DNA of 64,000 nt from the NCBI RefSeq assembly GCF_012726235.1, contig NZ_JAASAH010000018.1, forward strand, positions 1 through 64,000, given 5' to 3'. The stretch's first letter is position 1. Each line of letters begins with the position of its first letter. The position numbers and the translations under genes were made by a program. Of this stretch, positions 33,917-43,244 are shown one piece after another. The notes under the pieces were generated by a model. It was not told the DNA's origin. It worked only from the letters and a program-made list of their open reading frames with translations, and ran no database searches. This stretch comes from Streptomyces sp. HNM0574. Lineage in GTDB: Bacteria; Actinomycetota; Actinomycetes; Streptomycetales; Streptomycetaceae.

Positions 33917-34822
33917 TCAGGGGACGAGGACGAGGCGGCCGCGCAGGCCGCCCTCGGCCAGGCGGGCGTGGGCCGCGGCGGCCTCGGCGAGCGGGTAGGT
34001 ACGGGCGACGCGGGGCGCGAGGCGGCCGTCGTCGGCGAGGCGGGCGAGTTCGGCGAGCTGCGCGCCGTCGGCGGTGACGTCCAGCGCGCCGACGCGGATG
34101 CCGCGCTCGGCCTCCGGTTCCTGGCCGGGCCAGACACCGGCGTAGGCGCCGCCGTCGCGGACGGGCGCGAGCGCCTCGGCGCCGAGGACGGCCGCGTCGA
34201 GCACCCCGTCGAAGGCGGCGCGCGGGGGCGCGGCCGTGCGGGGCAGGAAGTGGTGTGCGCCCCGGGAGGCGAGGAACTCCTCGTCGCCGGCCGAGGCGAG
34301 GGCGGTGACCTCCAGGCCCCGGACGTGGGCGAGCTCCACCGCGTGGGCGCCGACGCCACCGGCCGCGCCGGTGACCAACAGGCTCTGCCCCGGGGCGAGT
34401 TGCAGGATGCCGAGGGCCTGGGCGGCGGAGAGGGCGTTGAGCGGCAGCGCGGCCGCGTGCACGTCGTCGAGGCGGGCGGGTGCCGGGGCGAGCGCGTCCG
34501 CGTCGAGCACGGCGTACTCGGCGTGCGTGCCCAGCGGGGTGCGGTGGCCGGTGGCCAGGCCGATGACGCGGTCGCCCGGGGACCAGGCGGCCCCGGCTCC
34601 GCCGACGGCGTCGACGGTTCCGGCGACGTCCCAGCCGAGGCCGAGGCGGTCGCCGTCGGCGCCGAAGACGCCGGCCCGCATGGCCGCGTCGACCGGGTTC
34701 AGCGCGGCGGCGGCGACCCGCACCCGCACCTGGCCCGGGCCGGGCCCGGGGACGGGCAGTTCGGTGATCTCGACGGCTTCGGGTCCGCCGAAGCGGGACA
34801 CGGTCGCGGCACGCATGAGCAT
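33917..34822 (-). CDS. Quinone oxidoreductase-like zinc-free MDR enzyme
   Basis: 301 aa medium-chain dehydrogenase/reductase. The GroES-like half starts MRAATVSRFGGPEAVEITEL and has AAAALNPVDAAMRAGVFG. The nucleotide domain has LLVTGAAGGVGAHAVELAHV. The Cys ligands of zinc alcohol dehydrogenases are absent, as in NADPH:quinone oxidoreductases. Start ATG 34822 follows GGGAGG by 6 nt. It is divergent from an HxlR-family gene, a pairing typical for redox-stress or quinone-responsive regulation. The physiological substrate is unknown. Confidence 0.9.
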   Translation of the reverse strand: MLMRAATVSRFGGPEAVEITELPVPGPGPGQVRVRVAAAALNPVDAAMRAGVFGADGDRLGLGWDVAGTVDAVGGAGAAWSPGDRVIGLATGHRTPLGTHAEYAVLDADALAPAPARLDDVHAAALPLNALSAAQALGILQLAPGQSLLVTGAAGGVGAHAVELAHVRGLEVTALASAGDEEFLASRGAHHFLPRTAAPPRAAFDGVLDAAVLGAEALAPVRDGGAYAGVWPGQEPEAERGIRVGALDVTADGAQLAELARLADDGRLAPRVARTYPLAEAAAAHARLAEGGLRGRLVLVP

Positions 34823-34981
34823 GGGGATCCTCCCGGGGCGCGCTCGGGCCGGTCCTGCGTGGGTCCGGCCGCACGCCCGTGACGTGGTTTCTTACCGTTG
34901 GTGCGTAGCCTCATGCTGAGGGAGCGCGGAGGCCGCCGCAAAAGGCACACGCGTGTGCGGAACGGGAAGGACGGGTGCGCC

Positions 34982-35419
34982 ATGGGCGACACGGAAGGCT
35001 CACGCGCGCAGGGTGCGGGCCGGCCCGGCCCCTGCGGGCGCTGGCCGGCGGAGCAGGGCGAGACGATCCGGCAGATCGTCGAGCGGGCCGGGGACAAGTG
35101 GACGGTGCTGGTGATCGGCGCCCTCCAGGAGGGTCCGCTGCGCTACACCGATCTCCAGCGCTCCGTGCCGGGCGTCTCGCAGCGGATGCTGACGCACACG
35201 CTGCGCCAGCTCCGGCGCGACGGGCTCGTCACCCGCACCGCCTTCCCCGAGGTGCCGCCGCGGGTCGAGTACGCGCTGACCGGCCTGGGCGCCACGCTGC
35301 TGGACGCGGTGACCGCGCTGATCGACTGGGCGGGCACGCACCACGACGAGATCCACGCCAACCGCGCGCGCTTCGACACCTCCGGCACCCCGAACTCCCC
35401 TGGCCCGAAGGCGAGTTGA
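34982..35419 (+). CDS. HxlR-family transcriptional regulator
   Basis: 145 aa. The HxlR winged helix spans about residues 30-125: QIVERAGDKWTVLVIGALQE, GPLRYTDLQRSVPGVSQRML and the wing FPEVPPRVEYALTGLG. A single Cys (PGPCGRWP) precedes the HTH at the place where HypR/QorR-type members have a redox-sensing Cys. Start: ATG 34982 with AAGGACGGG upstream; the frame continues to 34898 but those residues are very basic and not typical. It is divergent from the quinone oxidoreductase gene, the likely target, so a quinone- or electrophile-sensing switch is inferred. Confidence 0.88.
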   Translation: MGDTEGSRAQGAGRPGPCGRWPAEQGETIRQIVERAGDKWTVLVIGALQEGPLRYTDLQRSVPGVSQRMLTHTLRQLRRDGLVTRTAFPEVPPRVEYALTGLGATLLDAVTALIDWAGTHHDEIHANRARFDTSGTPNSPGPKAS

Positions 35420-35566
35420 CGGGCCGGCCGGCGGTGCGGCGGCTCTTGTCGTCCGGGGGCCGAGCGGGTAGACCTCCGTACTGATCGCGTCACCGACCGT
35501 GTCCGTGCGTGCGCGTGCCCGGAGTTGCGCGCCTCGCACGGTTCTGCCGCCGCCCGAAGGGTTCGC

Positions 35567-38062
35567 ATGGGACCGTCCAGACCATCACCGCTCACCGGCT
35601 CCGTCAGCGCCGTGCTCGGCGCCGCCCTCGTGGCGACGCTCGCGGGCACCCTCCTCGCCCCTCCCCCGGCGTCCGCCGCCGGCCCGGCTCCCGCTCCCGT
35701 CACGGCGGTTGACGCCCCGGCGGACGCGCGGGACACCCGCGGCTTCCCGCGCCGTACGGTGCTGGACCCGCCGCCCGTGAACGGGAAGGACGCCTCGCTG
35801 AAACTGGGGCTGGCGCCGTACCACTCGCTCGCGCCGCGGCTCAACGCGCTGCAGCGGCTGGGCGACCGGGTGAGCGTGGAGGTGGCCGGGCGCAGCGCGG
35901 GCGGGCACGAGCTGTACCTCGTGACGGTCACCGCGCCGGAGAGCGCCGCCGAGGCGCGGGAGCAGGAGCGGATGCGGGAGCGGATCGAGAACGCGCCCGC
36001 GTCGGCGGCGAAGGATCCGCGCATCAGGTCCGCGTACAAGACGCCGGTGTTCTTGAACAACAACATCCACGGCAACGAGTGGGAGGGCACGGACGCCGCG
36101 CTGCGGCTGATCGAGCGGCTGGCGAAGGCGGCGGACGCCGGGACGTCGGCCCTGCTCGCGAAGAACCGCGTCCACATCAACGTGACGGCCAACCCCGACG
36201 GCCGGATAGCCGGCACCCGGGCCAACTCCCGGGGGTTCGACCTCAACCGGGACTTCATCACCGCGAGTCAGCCCGAGACCCGCGCCGTCCGGCGGATCGC
36301 GGCCGAGCGGCAGCCCGCGCTGATGCTGGACCTGCACGGCTACGTCAACGGCACCCTGATCGAGCCGACGACGCCGCCGCACGGCGAGAACTACGAGTAC
36401 GACCTGTTCCTGAAGAACGCGTACCGGAACGCGCTCGGCATGGAGCAGGCGGTGAACGCGCTCGGTTACACCGAGGACGGGGACGGGGTGAAGCCCCCGG
36501 TGATCCCGTTCCGGGACCAGAAGGAGGGCTGGGACGACTGGCCGCCGCTGTTCACTCCCCAGTACATGCCGTTCCAGGGCGCGGTGGCCTCGCACACCGT
36601 CGAGTTCCCGCTGCGGGTCAACAACGCGGCCTACGAGAAGCTGCCGGTGCGGGAGCTGCGGCGGCGCGCGGAGGTGAACACCCGGATCGCGGGCGCGGCG
36701 ATGCGCGCGACCCTCGACTACGCGCGGCGGCACCGTACGTCGGTGATCGCCGACCAGATCGAGACGTTCCGACGGGGTGCGGCGGGCGAGGCGCAGCGGC
36801 CGGTGTCGGAGGAGACGGTGCCGGGTGTGCCGGGCATCGGGCCCGAGGACGTGTACACCACGCGTTTCCCGCGCGCGTACGTGATCCCGGCCGGCGGCGG
36901 AGGGCGGTCCCCGGCGGCAGCGGCGCGGCTGGTGGACCATCTGGTGGCCAACGACGTCCGGGTGGAGCGGGCCCGCGCGGACTTCCGGCTCGGCGGGCGC
37001 GGGTACCGGGCGGGCTCGTACCTCGTCGACATGCACCAGCCCAAGCGCGGGCTCGCGAACGTGATCCTCGCCGACGGGCGGGACATCAGCGACGACGTCT
37101 CCGCGATGTACGACATCTCCGGCTGGAGCCTCGGCCTGCTGTGGGGCGCCCGGGTGGACGCGGTGGAGCGCGGGGCGCCGCGGGTGCCGGCGGATCCGGT
37201 GCGGGCGGCCGCGCGGGACGGGGGTGTCGCGGCGCGGGGTGACCTGCGGCTGCGGCTCGACGACCCGTACGAGGTGGCGGCGCTCAACTCGCTGCTGGCG
37301 CAGGGTGTGCGGGCCCGCCGCACGGACGACGGCGCCGCGGTGCTGCCGGGCTCGGCGCGCGGCCTCGCCCGCGAGGCGGCCGCCCGGTTCGGGGTGACCT
37401 TCGGCGCGGCCGGTGAGCGCGGGACGGCGGAGCTGCGGCGTACCCGGGTGGCGGCGGCCGTCACGCCGGGTGAGCGGTTCGCGCTGCGGGAGATGGGCTT
37501 CGCGGTGACGCCGGTCTCGACGGAGCGGCTGAACGCGGGCTTCGACTGGTCCGGGACCGACGCGCTGCTCGTCTCCTCGGGGCTCGACCACGGGAAGCTG
37601 ACGCGGGCGGCGCGCGAGGCGTTCGCGGAGAGCGGGGTGGGCGTCGTGGGTGTCGGCGCGGAGGGCGCCGCGTTCAACGAGGCGGCCTCGCTGCTCCCGG
37701 TGACGGGTGTGCGCGGCAACGGGGACGCGAACGGGGTGGTGCGGGTGCGCAACGCGGGCGGCCCGCTCACGGCGGGTGCCCCGCCGCACTCCTTCGTCTA
37801 CGCGCCCGGCTGGTTCACGGGCCTGGGCGACGGTGTGCGCGTCGAGCAGTCGTACGCCGGTGACGGGCCGCTGGTCTCCGGGCACTGGCGGGCCGGGAAG
37901 GACGGCGCGGGCGGTCCCGGGGACGCGGCCGGGAGGCCCTCGGTGGTCTCCGGTTCCTCGGCGTCCGGGGCGCCGGTGGTCCTGTTCGGTACCGAGCCGA
38001 TGTACCGGGCCCATCCGAAGGGCCTGTACGCGCAGGCGGCCCGGGCCCTGCTGACCCGCTGA
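35567..38062 (+). CDS. Secreted M14-family zinc carboxypeptidase
   Basis: 831 aa exported peptidase. The signal is GSVSAVLGAALVATLAGTLL, cleaved near ASA-AG. The M14 domain has the zinc ligands His168 and Glu171 (NNIHGNEWEG) and His257 (LDLHGYVNG), and catalytic Glu346 (SHTVEFPL). FDLNRDFITASQPETRAV supplies substrate-binding Asn-Arg. The C-terminal half (about 440-831) is a long accessory region with repeated small beta/alpha segments and no further catalytic motif. It removes C-terminal residues from peptides outside the cell. GAAGGG precedes ATG 35567. Confidence 0.9.
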   Translation: MGPSRPSPLTGSVSAVLGAALVATLAGTLLAPPPASAAGPAPAPVTAVDAPADARDTRGFPRRTVLDPPPVNGKDASLKLGLAPYHSLAPRLNALQRLGDRVSVEVAGRSAGGHELYLVTVTAPESAAEAREQERMRERIENAPASAAKDPRIRSAYKTPVFLNNNIHGNEWEGTDAALRLIERLAKAADAGTSALLAKNRVHINVTANPDGRIAGTRANSRGFDLNRDFITASQPETRAVRRIAAERQPALMLDLHGYVNGTLIEPTTPPHGENYEYDLFLKNAYRNALGMEQAVNALGYTEDGDGVKPPVIPFRDQKEGWDDWPPLFTPQYMPFQGAVASHTVEFPLRVNNAAYEKLPVRELRRRAEVNTRIAGAAMRATLDYARRHRTSVIADQIETFRRGAAGEAQRPVSEETVPGVPGIGPEDVYTTRFPRAYVIPAGGGGRSPAAAARLVDHLVANDVRVERARADFRLGGRGYRAGSYLVDMHQPKRGLANVILADGRDISDDVSAMYDISGWSLGLLWGARVDAVERGAPRVPADPVRAAARDGGVAARGDLRLRLDDPYEVAALNSLLAQGVRARRTDDGAAVLPGSARGLAREAAARFGVTFGAAGERGTAELRRTRVAAAVTPGERFALREMGFAVTPVSTERLNAGFDWSGTDALLVSSGLDHGKLTRAAREAFAESGVGVVGVGAEGAAFNEAASLLPVTGVRGNGDANGVVRVRNAGGPLTAGAPPHSFVYAPGWFTGLGDGVRVEQSYAGDGPLVSGHWRAGKDGAGGPGDAAGRPSVVSGSSASGAPVVLFGTEPMYRAHPKGLYAQAARALLTR

Positions 38063-38173
38063 GGGGCGGCGCGGGGGCCGAAATCGCTGGTGAGCGGGCC
38101 GGGTTAGCTCTGCGGGGTATCGGTCGGTACGGTTCCTCCCCGGTCATCGGTTTCTAACGGAGGAATTCATTCC

Positions 38174-39196
38174 GTGTCCCCAACGCACATAGCCGCCGCG
38201 CCCGACGTGAGCGAGGCCGCCGGCAAGGCGGAACTCGCCCAGGGGTGGGTCGAGGACAACATCGATCTGCTGATCGGTGTCCCGCTGCGCATCCTGCTGA
38301 TCGTCGTCGTCGCGGTGATCGTGCGCGCCTTCGCGAAGCGCGCCATCACCCGCGTCGTCCAGCGGGTCATCAAGGACGCCGAGGAGAACGGCGGCACCCA
38401 GCGCAGCCGCGGCCCCGCGGTCCTGCAGCGCGCGGCCCGGACGAACGAGCGGCGCCAGCAGCGGGCCAAGACCATCGGCAACGTGCTGAGCAGCATCGCC
38501 ACCATCGTGATCGCCGTGATGGCGGTGGCCATGGTGCTCGACCAGCTCGGCATCGCGCTCGGCCCGCTGCTCGCCAGCGCCGGTGTCGTCGGTCTGGCCA
38601 TCGGCTTCGGCGCGCAGAGCCTCGTCGCGGACTACCTGTCCGGCCTGCTCATCATGTTCGAGGACCAGTACGGCGTGGGCGACAGCGTCGACCTCGGCGA
38701 GGCGGTCGGTGAGGTCGAGGAGGTCGGCCTGCGGCTGACCAAGATCCGCGACCTGTACGGCGGCCTGTGGTGCATCCGGAACGGCGAGATCCTGCGCGTG
38801 AAGAACGACAGCCAGGACTGGGCCCGCGCCGTGCTCGACATGTCCGTCTCGTACGACGCCGACCTGGACAAGGTCAGCCAGGTCCTCACCGAGACCGGCC
38901 GCGAGATGCGCGAGGACCCGGAGTTCCGCGACGTGCTGCTGGAGGACCCGTCGGTGTGGGGCGTGCAGTCCCTCGACGCCGACGGTGTCGTCGTGCGGCT
39001 CGCGGTCAAGACCGTGCCGCTGCAGCAGTGGGGCGTCACCCGCGAGCTGCGGCTGCGCGCCAAGAAGGCGCTGGACGCCGCCGGTGTCGAGCACCCCTTC
39101 CCGCAGCGCACCCTGTGGGTCCGCAACGACGAGGCGGCGGCCGTCGGCACCATGAAGCCGGCCGACGCCGACGCAAAGGCCGGCAAGACGGTCTGA
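38174..39196 (+). CDS. MscS-family small mechanosensitive channel
   Basis: 340 aa membrane protein. Helices lie at about 33-52 and 115-137. The pore helix TM3 is LASAGVVGLAIGFGAQSLVA, followed by YLSGLLIMFEDQYGVGDSVD, the start of the MscS beta domain. The cytoplasmic vestibule follows (about 185-320). A basic amphipathic loop (FAKRAITRVVQRVIKD, ERRQQRAKT) joins the first helices. It releases solutes on hypo-osmotic shock. GGAGGAA precedes GTG 38174. A strong hairpin at 39220-39265 ends the transcript. Confidence 0.92.
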   Translation: MSPTHIAAAPDVSEAAGKAELAQGWVEDNIDLLIGVPLRILLIVVVAVIVRAFAKRAITRVVQRVIKDAEENGGTQRSRGPAVLQRAARTNERRQQRAKTIGNVLSSIATIVIAVMAVAMVLDQLGIALGPLLASAGVVGLAIGFGAQSLVADYLSGLLIMFEDQYGVGDSVDLGEAVGEVEEVGLRLTKIRDLYGGLWCIRNGEILRVKNDSQDWARAVLDMSVSYDADLDKVSQVLTETGREMREDPEFRDVLLEDPSVWGVQSLDADGVVVRLAVKTVPLQQWGVTRELRLRAKKALDAAGVEHPFPQRTLWVRNDEAAAVGTMKPADADAKAGKTV

Positions 39197-39219
39197 CCCC
39201 GGCCCCCGGCTTCTTCCGC

Positions 39220-39265
39220 GACGCCGGTTCTCCGGTCCCCTCCCGGGACCCGGAGGACCGGCGTC
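39220..39265 (+). terminator. Strong hairpin terminator after mscS-like gene
   Basis: A stem of about 20 bp (GACGCCGGTTCTCCGGTCCC at 39220-39239 with its partner at 39245-39265), broken by one bulged C and one G-T pair, has a 5-nt loop. It is followed by GTCGTCTTTCC and separates the channel gene from the flavoprotein gene. Confidence 0.8.
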
Positions 39266-39347
39266 GTCGTCTTTCCGCCGGGGCCGCTGACAGACCCCCT
39301 CGCTACAGTGACGCCGGACCGGACCCGACAGCGAGGAGTGAGCGTTC

Positions 39348-40529
39348 ATGGCGATACACGGCGGATTACACGTCAGCCCGGAATTCCCCGCGCTGCTGGA
39401 GCGGATCGACGCCCTGGGCCCGGAACTCGACGCCGGCGCGGACGCGGCCGAGGAGCGCGGCCGGCTGGACGAGGCCACCGCGCGGGCCCTGCTGGACGCC
39501 GGCACGGTCCGGGCCGTGCTGCCGCGGAACCTCGGCGGCCACGAGTTCTCCCCGCGCCAGCTGATCGAGACGGTCGAGCGGCTCACCCGGTACGACGCCT
39601 CCGCGGGCTGGACGGTGATGGCGCTCCAGCTGATGACGGGCTCGACGGCCGCCTATCTCGGCCCGGTCGCGGCGGCCGACCTGTTCTCCGACGTCGCGGG
39701 CGGGACGTACGCGCTGCTGGCCGGGCACGGCACCCGTCCCGGCCGGGCCGTTCCGGTGGACGGCGGCTATCTGGTCAGCGGCAGCTGGCAGTTCGCCTCC
39801 GGCATGGCGCACGCCACGCACATCCACAGCGCCGTCCAGGTCGAGGGCAGCGGCGAACTGCGGGTGCTGGCGATGCCGAAGCCGCGGGTGGAACTCGTCG
39901 ACAACTGGGACGTGCTGGGCCTGCGGGCGACGCACAGCATCGACTACCACTGCGCCGAGGTGTACGTCCCCCGGACGCACACCTATCCCGCCACCACCAC
40001 GGAACCGGCCCACGGCGGCGCGGTGTACCGCATGGGCCTGGTCAATCTGTCCGCGATCGGGCACACCGGCTGGGCGCTCGGCGTCGGGCGGCGGCTGCTC
40101 GACGAGCTGCGGACGACGGTCGCGGCCCGGGCCGGCGGCCCGAACGCCGCCGCGGGCAGCGGGCACTTCCACGCGGAGTACGCCTCGGCCGAGGCCGCGC
40201 TGCGTGCGGCGCGGGCGTGGGTGACGGAGGTCTGGCGGGACGTCGAAGTCACCCTGGACGCGGGCGAGTTGCTGAGCACCGAGCAGGACACGCTGCTCCG
40301 GCTGGCGCTGAACCACACGACGTCCACCGTGCGGGACGTGGGCCGGACGGTGCACCGCTGGGCGGGCACGGCCGCGATCCGCCGCGGCCCCCTCGACCGC
40401 TTCCTCCGCGACCTCGGCACCGGCGCCCAGCACATCACCTCCGGCCCGGCGGTCCTGGCCAACTGCGGCCAGTGGCTCAGCGGCACCCGGCCGAACGCCC
40501 ACTGGGAGTTCCTGGACCTGGCGCCGTGA
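39348..40529 (+). CDS. Acyl-CoA dehydrogenase-fold flavin monooxygenase (HsaA/HpaB2-like)
   Basis: 393 aa. The ACAD fold runs from an N-terminal helical part (GRLDEATARALLDAGTVRAV, LPRNLGGHEFSPRQLIETVE) through the beta region YLVSGSWQFASGMAHATHIH and NWDVLGLRATHSIDYHCAEV to a C-terminal helix bundle. The catalytic Glu of acyl-CoA dehydrogenases is not evident. The sequence is closer to reduced-flavin monooxygenases such as HsaA or 4-hydroxyphenylacetate hydroxylase C2, which hydroxylate phenols with a separate flavin reductase. No reductase gene is adjacent. GAGGAGTGAG precedes ATG 39348. Its stop overlaps the next gene (GTGA). Confidence 0.87.
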   Translation: MAIHGGLHVSPEFPALLERIDALGPELDAGADAAEERGRLDEATARALLDAGTVRAVLPRNLGGHEFSPRQLIETVERLTRYDASAGWTVMALQLMTGSTAAYLGPVAAADLFSDVAGGTYALLAGHGTRPGRAVPVDGGYLVSGSWQFASGMAHATHIHSAVQVEGSGELRVLAMPKPRVELVDNWDVLGLRATHSIDYHCAEVYVPRTHTYPATTTEPAHGGAVYRMGLVNLSAIGHTGWALGVGRRLLDELRTTVAARAGGPNAAAGSGHFHAEYASAEAALRAARAWVTEVWRDVEVTLDAGELLSTEQDTLLRLALNHTTSTVRDVGRTVHRWAGTAAIRRGPLDRFLRDLGTGAQHITSGPAVLANCGQWLSGTRPNAHWEFLDLAP

Positions 40530-41885
40530 GCGGCGTTCCGGAGTCGGGAGTGACCGTCCTGGAACGTCTGGAAGCCGTGCTGTCCGGCCCTGGCCCGGGG
40601 CCGCCGGAGCGGCGCGCGCGGATCTTCGAGCTGCTCGGGCGGGAGCCGGACCACGGTGCCGGGGCGGCCGCCGCGTGCCTCTCCCGTACGGAGAACCGCA
40701 GGCCGGCCGGGTACGTGTCGCAGTACCTGTCCCGTCTTCCGGGCGAGCGCGCGGCGAAGGTCCGCGCCGCCGAGGCGCTCCGTACCTCGCCGCTGACGTG
40801 CGGCGCGGCGGAGCGCCTGGTGCGGTGGATGCGGCCGGAGCTGCTCGACGCCTTCGTGCGGGACCATCTCGCCCTGCCGGACCCGTCCGCGCTCGGGCTG
40901 CGCGACCCGTGGGCCGGGCTGGCCTCGGTGGTCTTCGTGATCGCGGCCGAAGACCCCGGACGCGTCCGCCCGTTCGCCGGCCGGATCGAGGACCCGTTCA
41001 TCCTGGGCCGGCTCGATCTCGGCGCCCCGGACGACGTGGTCGACGCGCTGGTGGCGCGCCGGCGGGCCGGCGGGGACGCGGCGCACCTGGAGACGGCCGC
41101 GCGGGCGCGCACCGGGTACGCGCGGCGTCAACTGCTGGCGCTGCGCGCCGAGTTCACGGCCGTGGACAGCTGCGAGTTCTGCGCGGACCTGGAGGGGACG
41201 GAGCATCTGGACGACGCCGACTGTCTCGATGCCGAGGCCGAGTGGGAGCGGCCGGCGCACCAGTCGGGCGTGCTGCCCGACACCGGGCGCCCGGCCGGGT
41301 TCCGGCCCGCACGCGGGCTACGTCGGACCCCGGGGCGCGGGGCCGCACCGGCTCGGCGGCCCGGCCCCCGGCGTCCTCCCCCGGTGCCGCGTCTGCGCCG
41401 AGCCCGCCGCTCCCCTGCTGACGCCGGCCTCTGCCGCCCTCGCCCCCGAAGTGGGCCCGGAGGACCCGGTGTTCCTCTGGTTCACCTGCGGCTGCCGGGA
41501 CACGGACGAGCTGACCGCCGCCCGGACCGAGGGCGGGTTCCGCGCGTACGGGCACGAGTGGGGCCCGGTCGGCGCCGCCGGACCGGAGCCGCGCACGCTG
41601 CCGGAGGAGCGCGCGCTGGTGCTGGAGCCGGCCCGGGCGCCGTACGAGGTGAGCCGGGCGGTGCAGGGGTTCGCGCAGCACCAGGTGGGCGGTCTCCCCG
41701 GCTGGACACTCGGTCCGGAGCCGCATCCGCGCTGCCCGGAGTGCGCGTCCTCGATGCCGTATCTGGCCACGCTGGCGGGCGGGGTCACCCCGTTCGGCGC
41801 GATGCCCTTCCGCGGGAACGTGTACTGCTTCTGGTGCGCGGGCTGCCGCGTCGGCACCGCGACGCTCCAGGAACGTGACGCCTGA
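40526..41885 (+). pseudogene. Cys-rich conserved hypothetical gene interrupted by a one-base frameshift
   Basis: The first part (GTG 40526 or, with GGAG upstream, GTG 40550) encodes an all-helical region (ERLEAVLSGPG, RRARIFELLGREPDHGAGAA, GYVSQYLSRLPGERAAKVRA) with DSCEFCADLEGTEH. Near 41299-41308 the reading frame moves by one base at CGGCCCGCAC. The continuation HAGYVGPRGAGPHRLGG then runs to 41885 with CRVC, CPEC and CFWCAGC pairs typical of zinc ribbons. Removing one C gives an unbroken gene of 444 codons from GTG 40550. No named family is recognised. Either a recent mutation or an assembly error. Confidence 0.7.
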
Positions 41886-41959
41886 GCGGGGCGGCCCGGG
41901 CCCGTGATGCCCGGTGCGCCGGTTTTGCGGGGGTGTGGGTTTCTGCTTCAGTGCGGGAC

Positions 41960-42775
41960 ATGACCAGTGTTCCGGAGACCGTCAACGGCCCGCGGGGAAG
42001 CGGTGGTTCAGGGGTCGCCGCGATGGACCGGAAGGGCGGCCCGGGGCACACGGTGCTGCTCGCGCTGGTGCTCGCGGTGCCGGTGGTGAAGGTCGCGTAC
42101 ACGGCCGGTGAGGGCGGTGCGGTGCGTGAGGTGTTCTCCGGGATGGAGCTGTCCAACTGGCCGGACGTGCTGGTCGGGATGGTGCTCACGAACGCGCTGT
42201 TCGGCGCGGTGCTCGGGGTGGTGCTCTCGCGGGTGCTGTTCGCGGCGTGCGCGGCGCGCGGTGCGGTGCCGGGCGGTACGGGGCCGGCCGCGTCCGCGCG
42301 GCGGCTGGCGCTGAGCCTGGTCAATCCGCTGGCCGTCGGCGCGATCATCGCCTGCCTGTTCGGGCCGTGGTGGGGGCTGGGCACGTTCCTGGTGGCCGTC
42401 GCGCTGCGGCAGGGCATCGTCGTCGAGTACCGGACGGGCCGCCGCGGCCACCACCACCGGCACGCCGAGGCGGCGCGGCCCGGGCCGTGGGTGCGGCGGT
42501 GGGTGGCGGCCGAGCAGTGGGCCGCGCTGGCGCTGACGGTGGTGGTGCTGCCGGTGCTGGCGTTCGCGGCGGCGGTCGACGGGCGGGCGTGGACGACGGT
42601 GGTGCGCTGCGAAGTCACCGACGTCGCGGGCACCCGTACCGACCGGCTGATCGAACTCGGCCGCAAGGGCAACGGCGTCGTCGGCTGGAACCTGGCGTCG
42701 CACCAGGTCTCCAACGGCACGGGCTGCGAGAAGACCGAGGAGCTCGTCGTGCGCGACCCGCTGTGGCGCTCCTGA
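41960..42775 (+). CDS. Putative integral membrane protein
   Basis: 271 aa, family not recognised. Four to five hydrophobic segments are seen: HTVLLALVLAVPVVKVAYTA, VLVGMVLTNALFGAVLGVVL, LVNPLAVGAIIACLFGPWWG and WAALALTVVVLPVLAFAAAV. A final extracytoplasmic-looking domain (WTTVVRCEVTDVAGTRTDRL, TGCEKTEELVV) has two cysteines. The start is uncertain: ATG 41960 lacks a clear ribosome site, and ATG 42023 or GTG 41933 are alternatives. Codon use is normal for the window. Confidence 0.65.
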   Translation: MTSVPETVNGPRGSGGSGVAAMDRKGGPGHTVLLALVLAVPVVKVAYTAGEGGAVREVFSGMELSNWPDVLVGMVLTNALFGAVLGVVLSRVLFAACAARGAVPGGTGPAASARRLALSLVNPLAVGAIIACLFGPWWGLGTFLVAVALRQGIVVEYRTGRRGHHHRHAEAARPGPWVRRWVAAEQWAALALTVVVLPVLAFAAAVDGRAWTTVVRCEVTDVAGTRTDRLIELGRKGNGVVGWNLASHQVSNGTGCEKTEELVVRDPLWRS

Positions 42776-42789
42776 GATGTTCACCGGCC

Positions 42790-43204
42790 GTCACCGGCGT
42801 CCGGGGCGCGCCGGCCGACGCGCGTCCGCTGTCCGCCCCCGAACACGCCGCCCTGACGGCCATGTTGCACGGGCCGGCGACCGGGCGCGGGAGGCGGTAC
42901 CGGGGTGGCAGGTGCGCGATCCGGCCGCGCATCTGCTGGGCGGCTGCTACGGCCGTCTCGCCCACGACCGGGAGGGCCCCTCCCCCGCTCCCGGCGAGAC
43001 GCCGGAGACCTTCCCGCACCGCGCCGGCCAGGAGTGGGCAGGTGGCCCGCTTCTTCGAGGCCCGCCGGCCAGGACGCCCCCTGGCACTCGGAGACCGCAT
43101 GGCACCTGCGCACCCGCGGCATCGGCCCGGACGAGGGCCCGGCCCGCGCGGGCGTGGACGGCGGCCGCGGGCCGGCCGCCACCATGTGGCGGATCGCGCG
43201 GTGA
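42790..43204 (+). pseudogene. Decayed gene with several frameshifts
   Basis: Coding-like peptides appear in succession in different plus-strand frames: ADARPLSAPEHAALTAMLHG, then REAVPGWQVRDPAAHLLGG and CYGRLAHDREGPSPAPGET, then GQVARFFEAR, then AGQDAPWHSETAWHLRTRGI ending TMWRIAR with a stop at 43202-43204. Joined, they read like one protein of about 130 residues with at least three frame changes. I cannot name its family. Nothing else is seen between the membrane protein and the deaminase-like gene. Confidence 0.45.
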
Positions 43205-43244
43205 CTGCCGCCAACTGCCCGTCGGCGCCTGCCCGTTGACGCCC

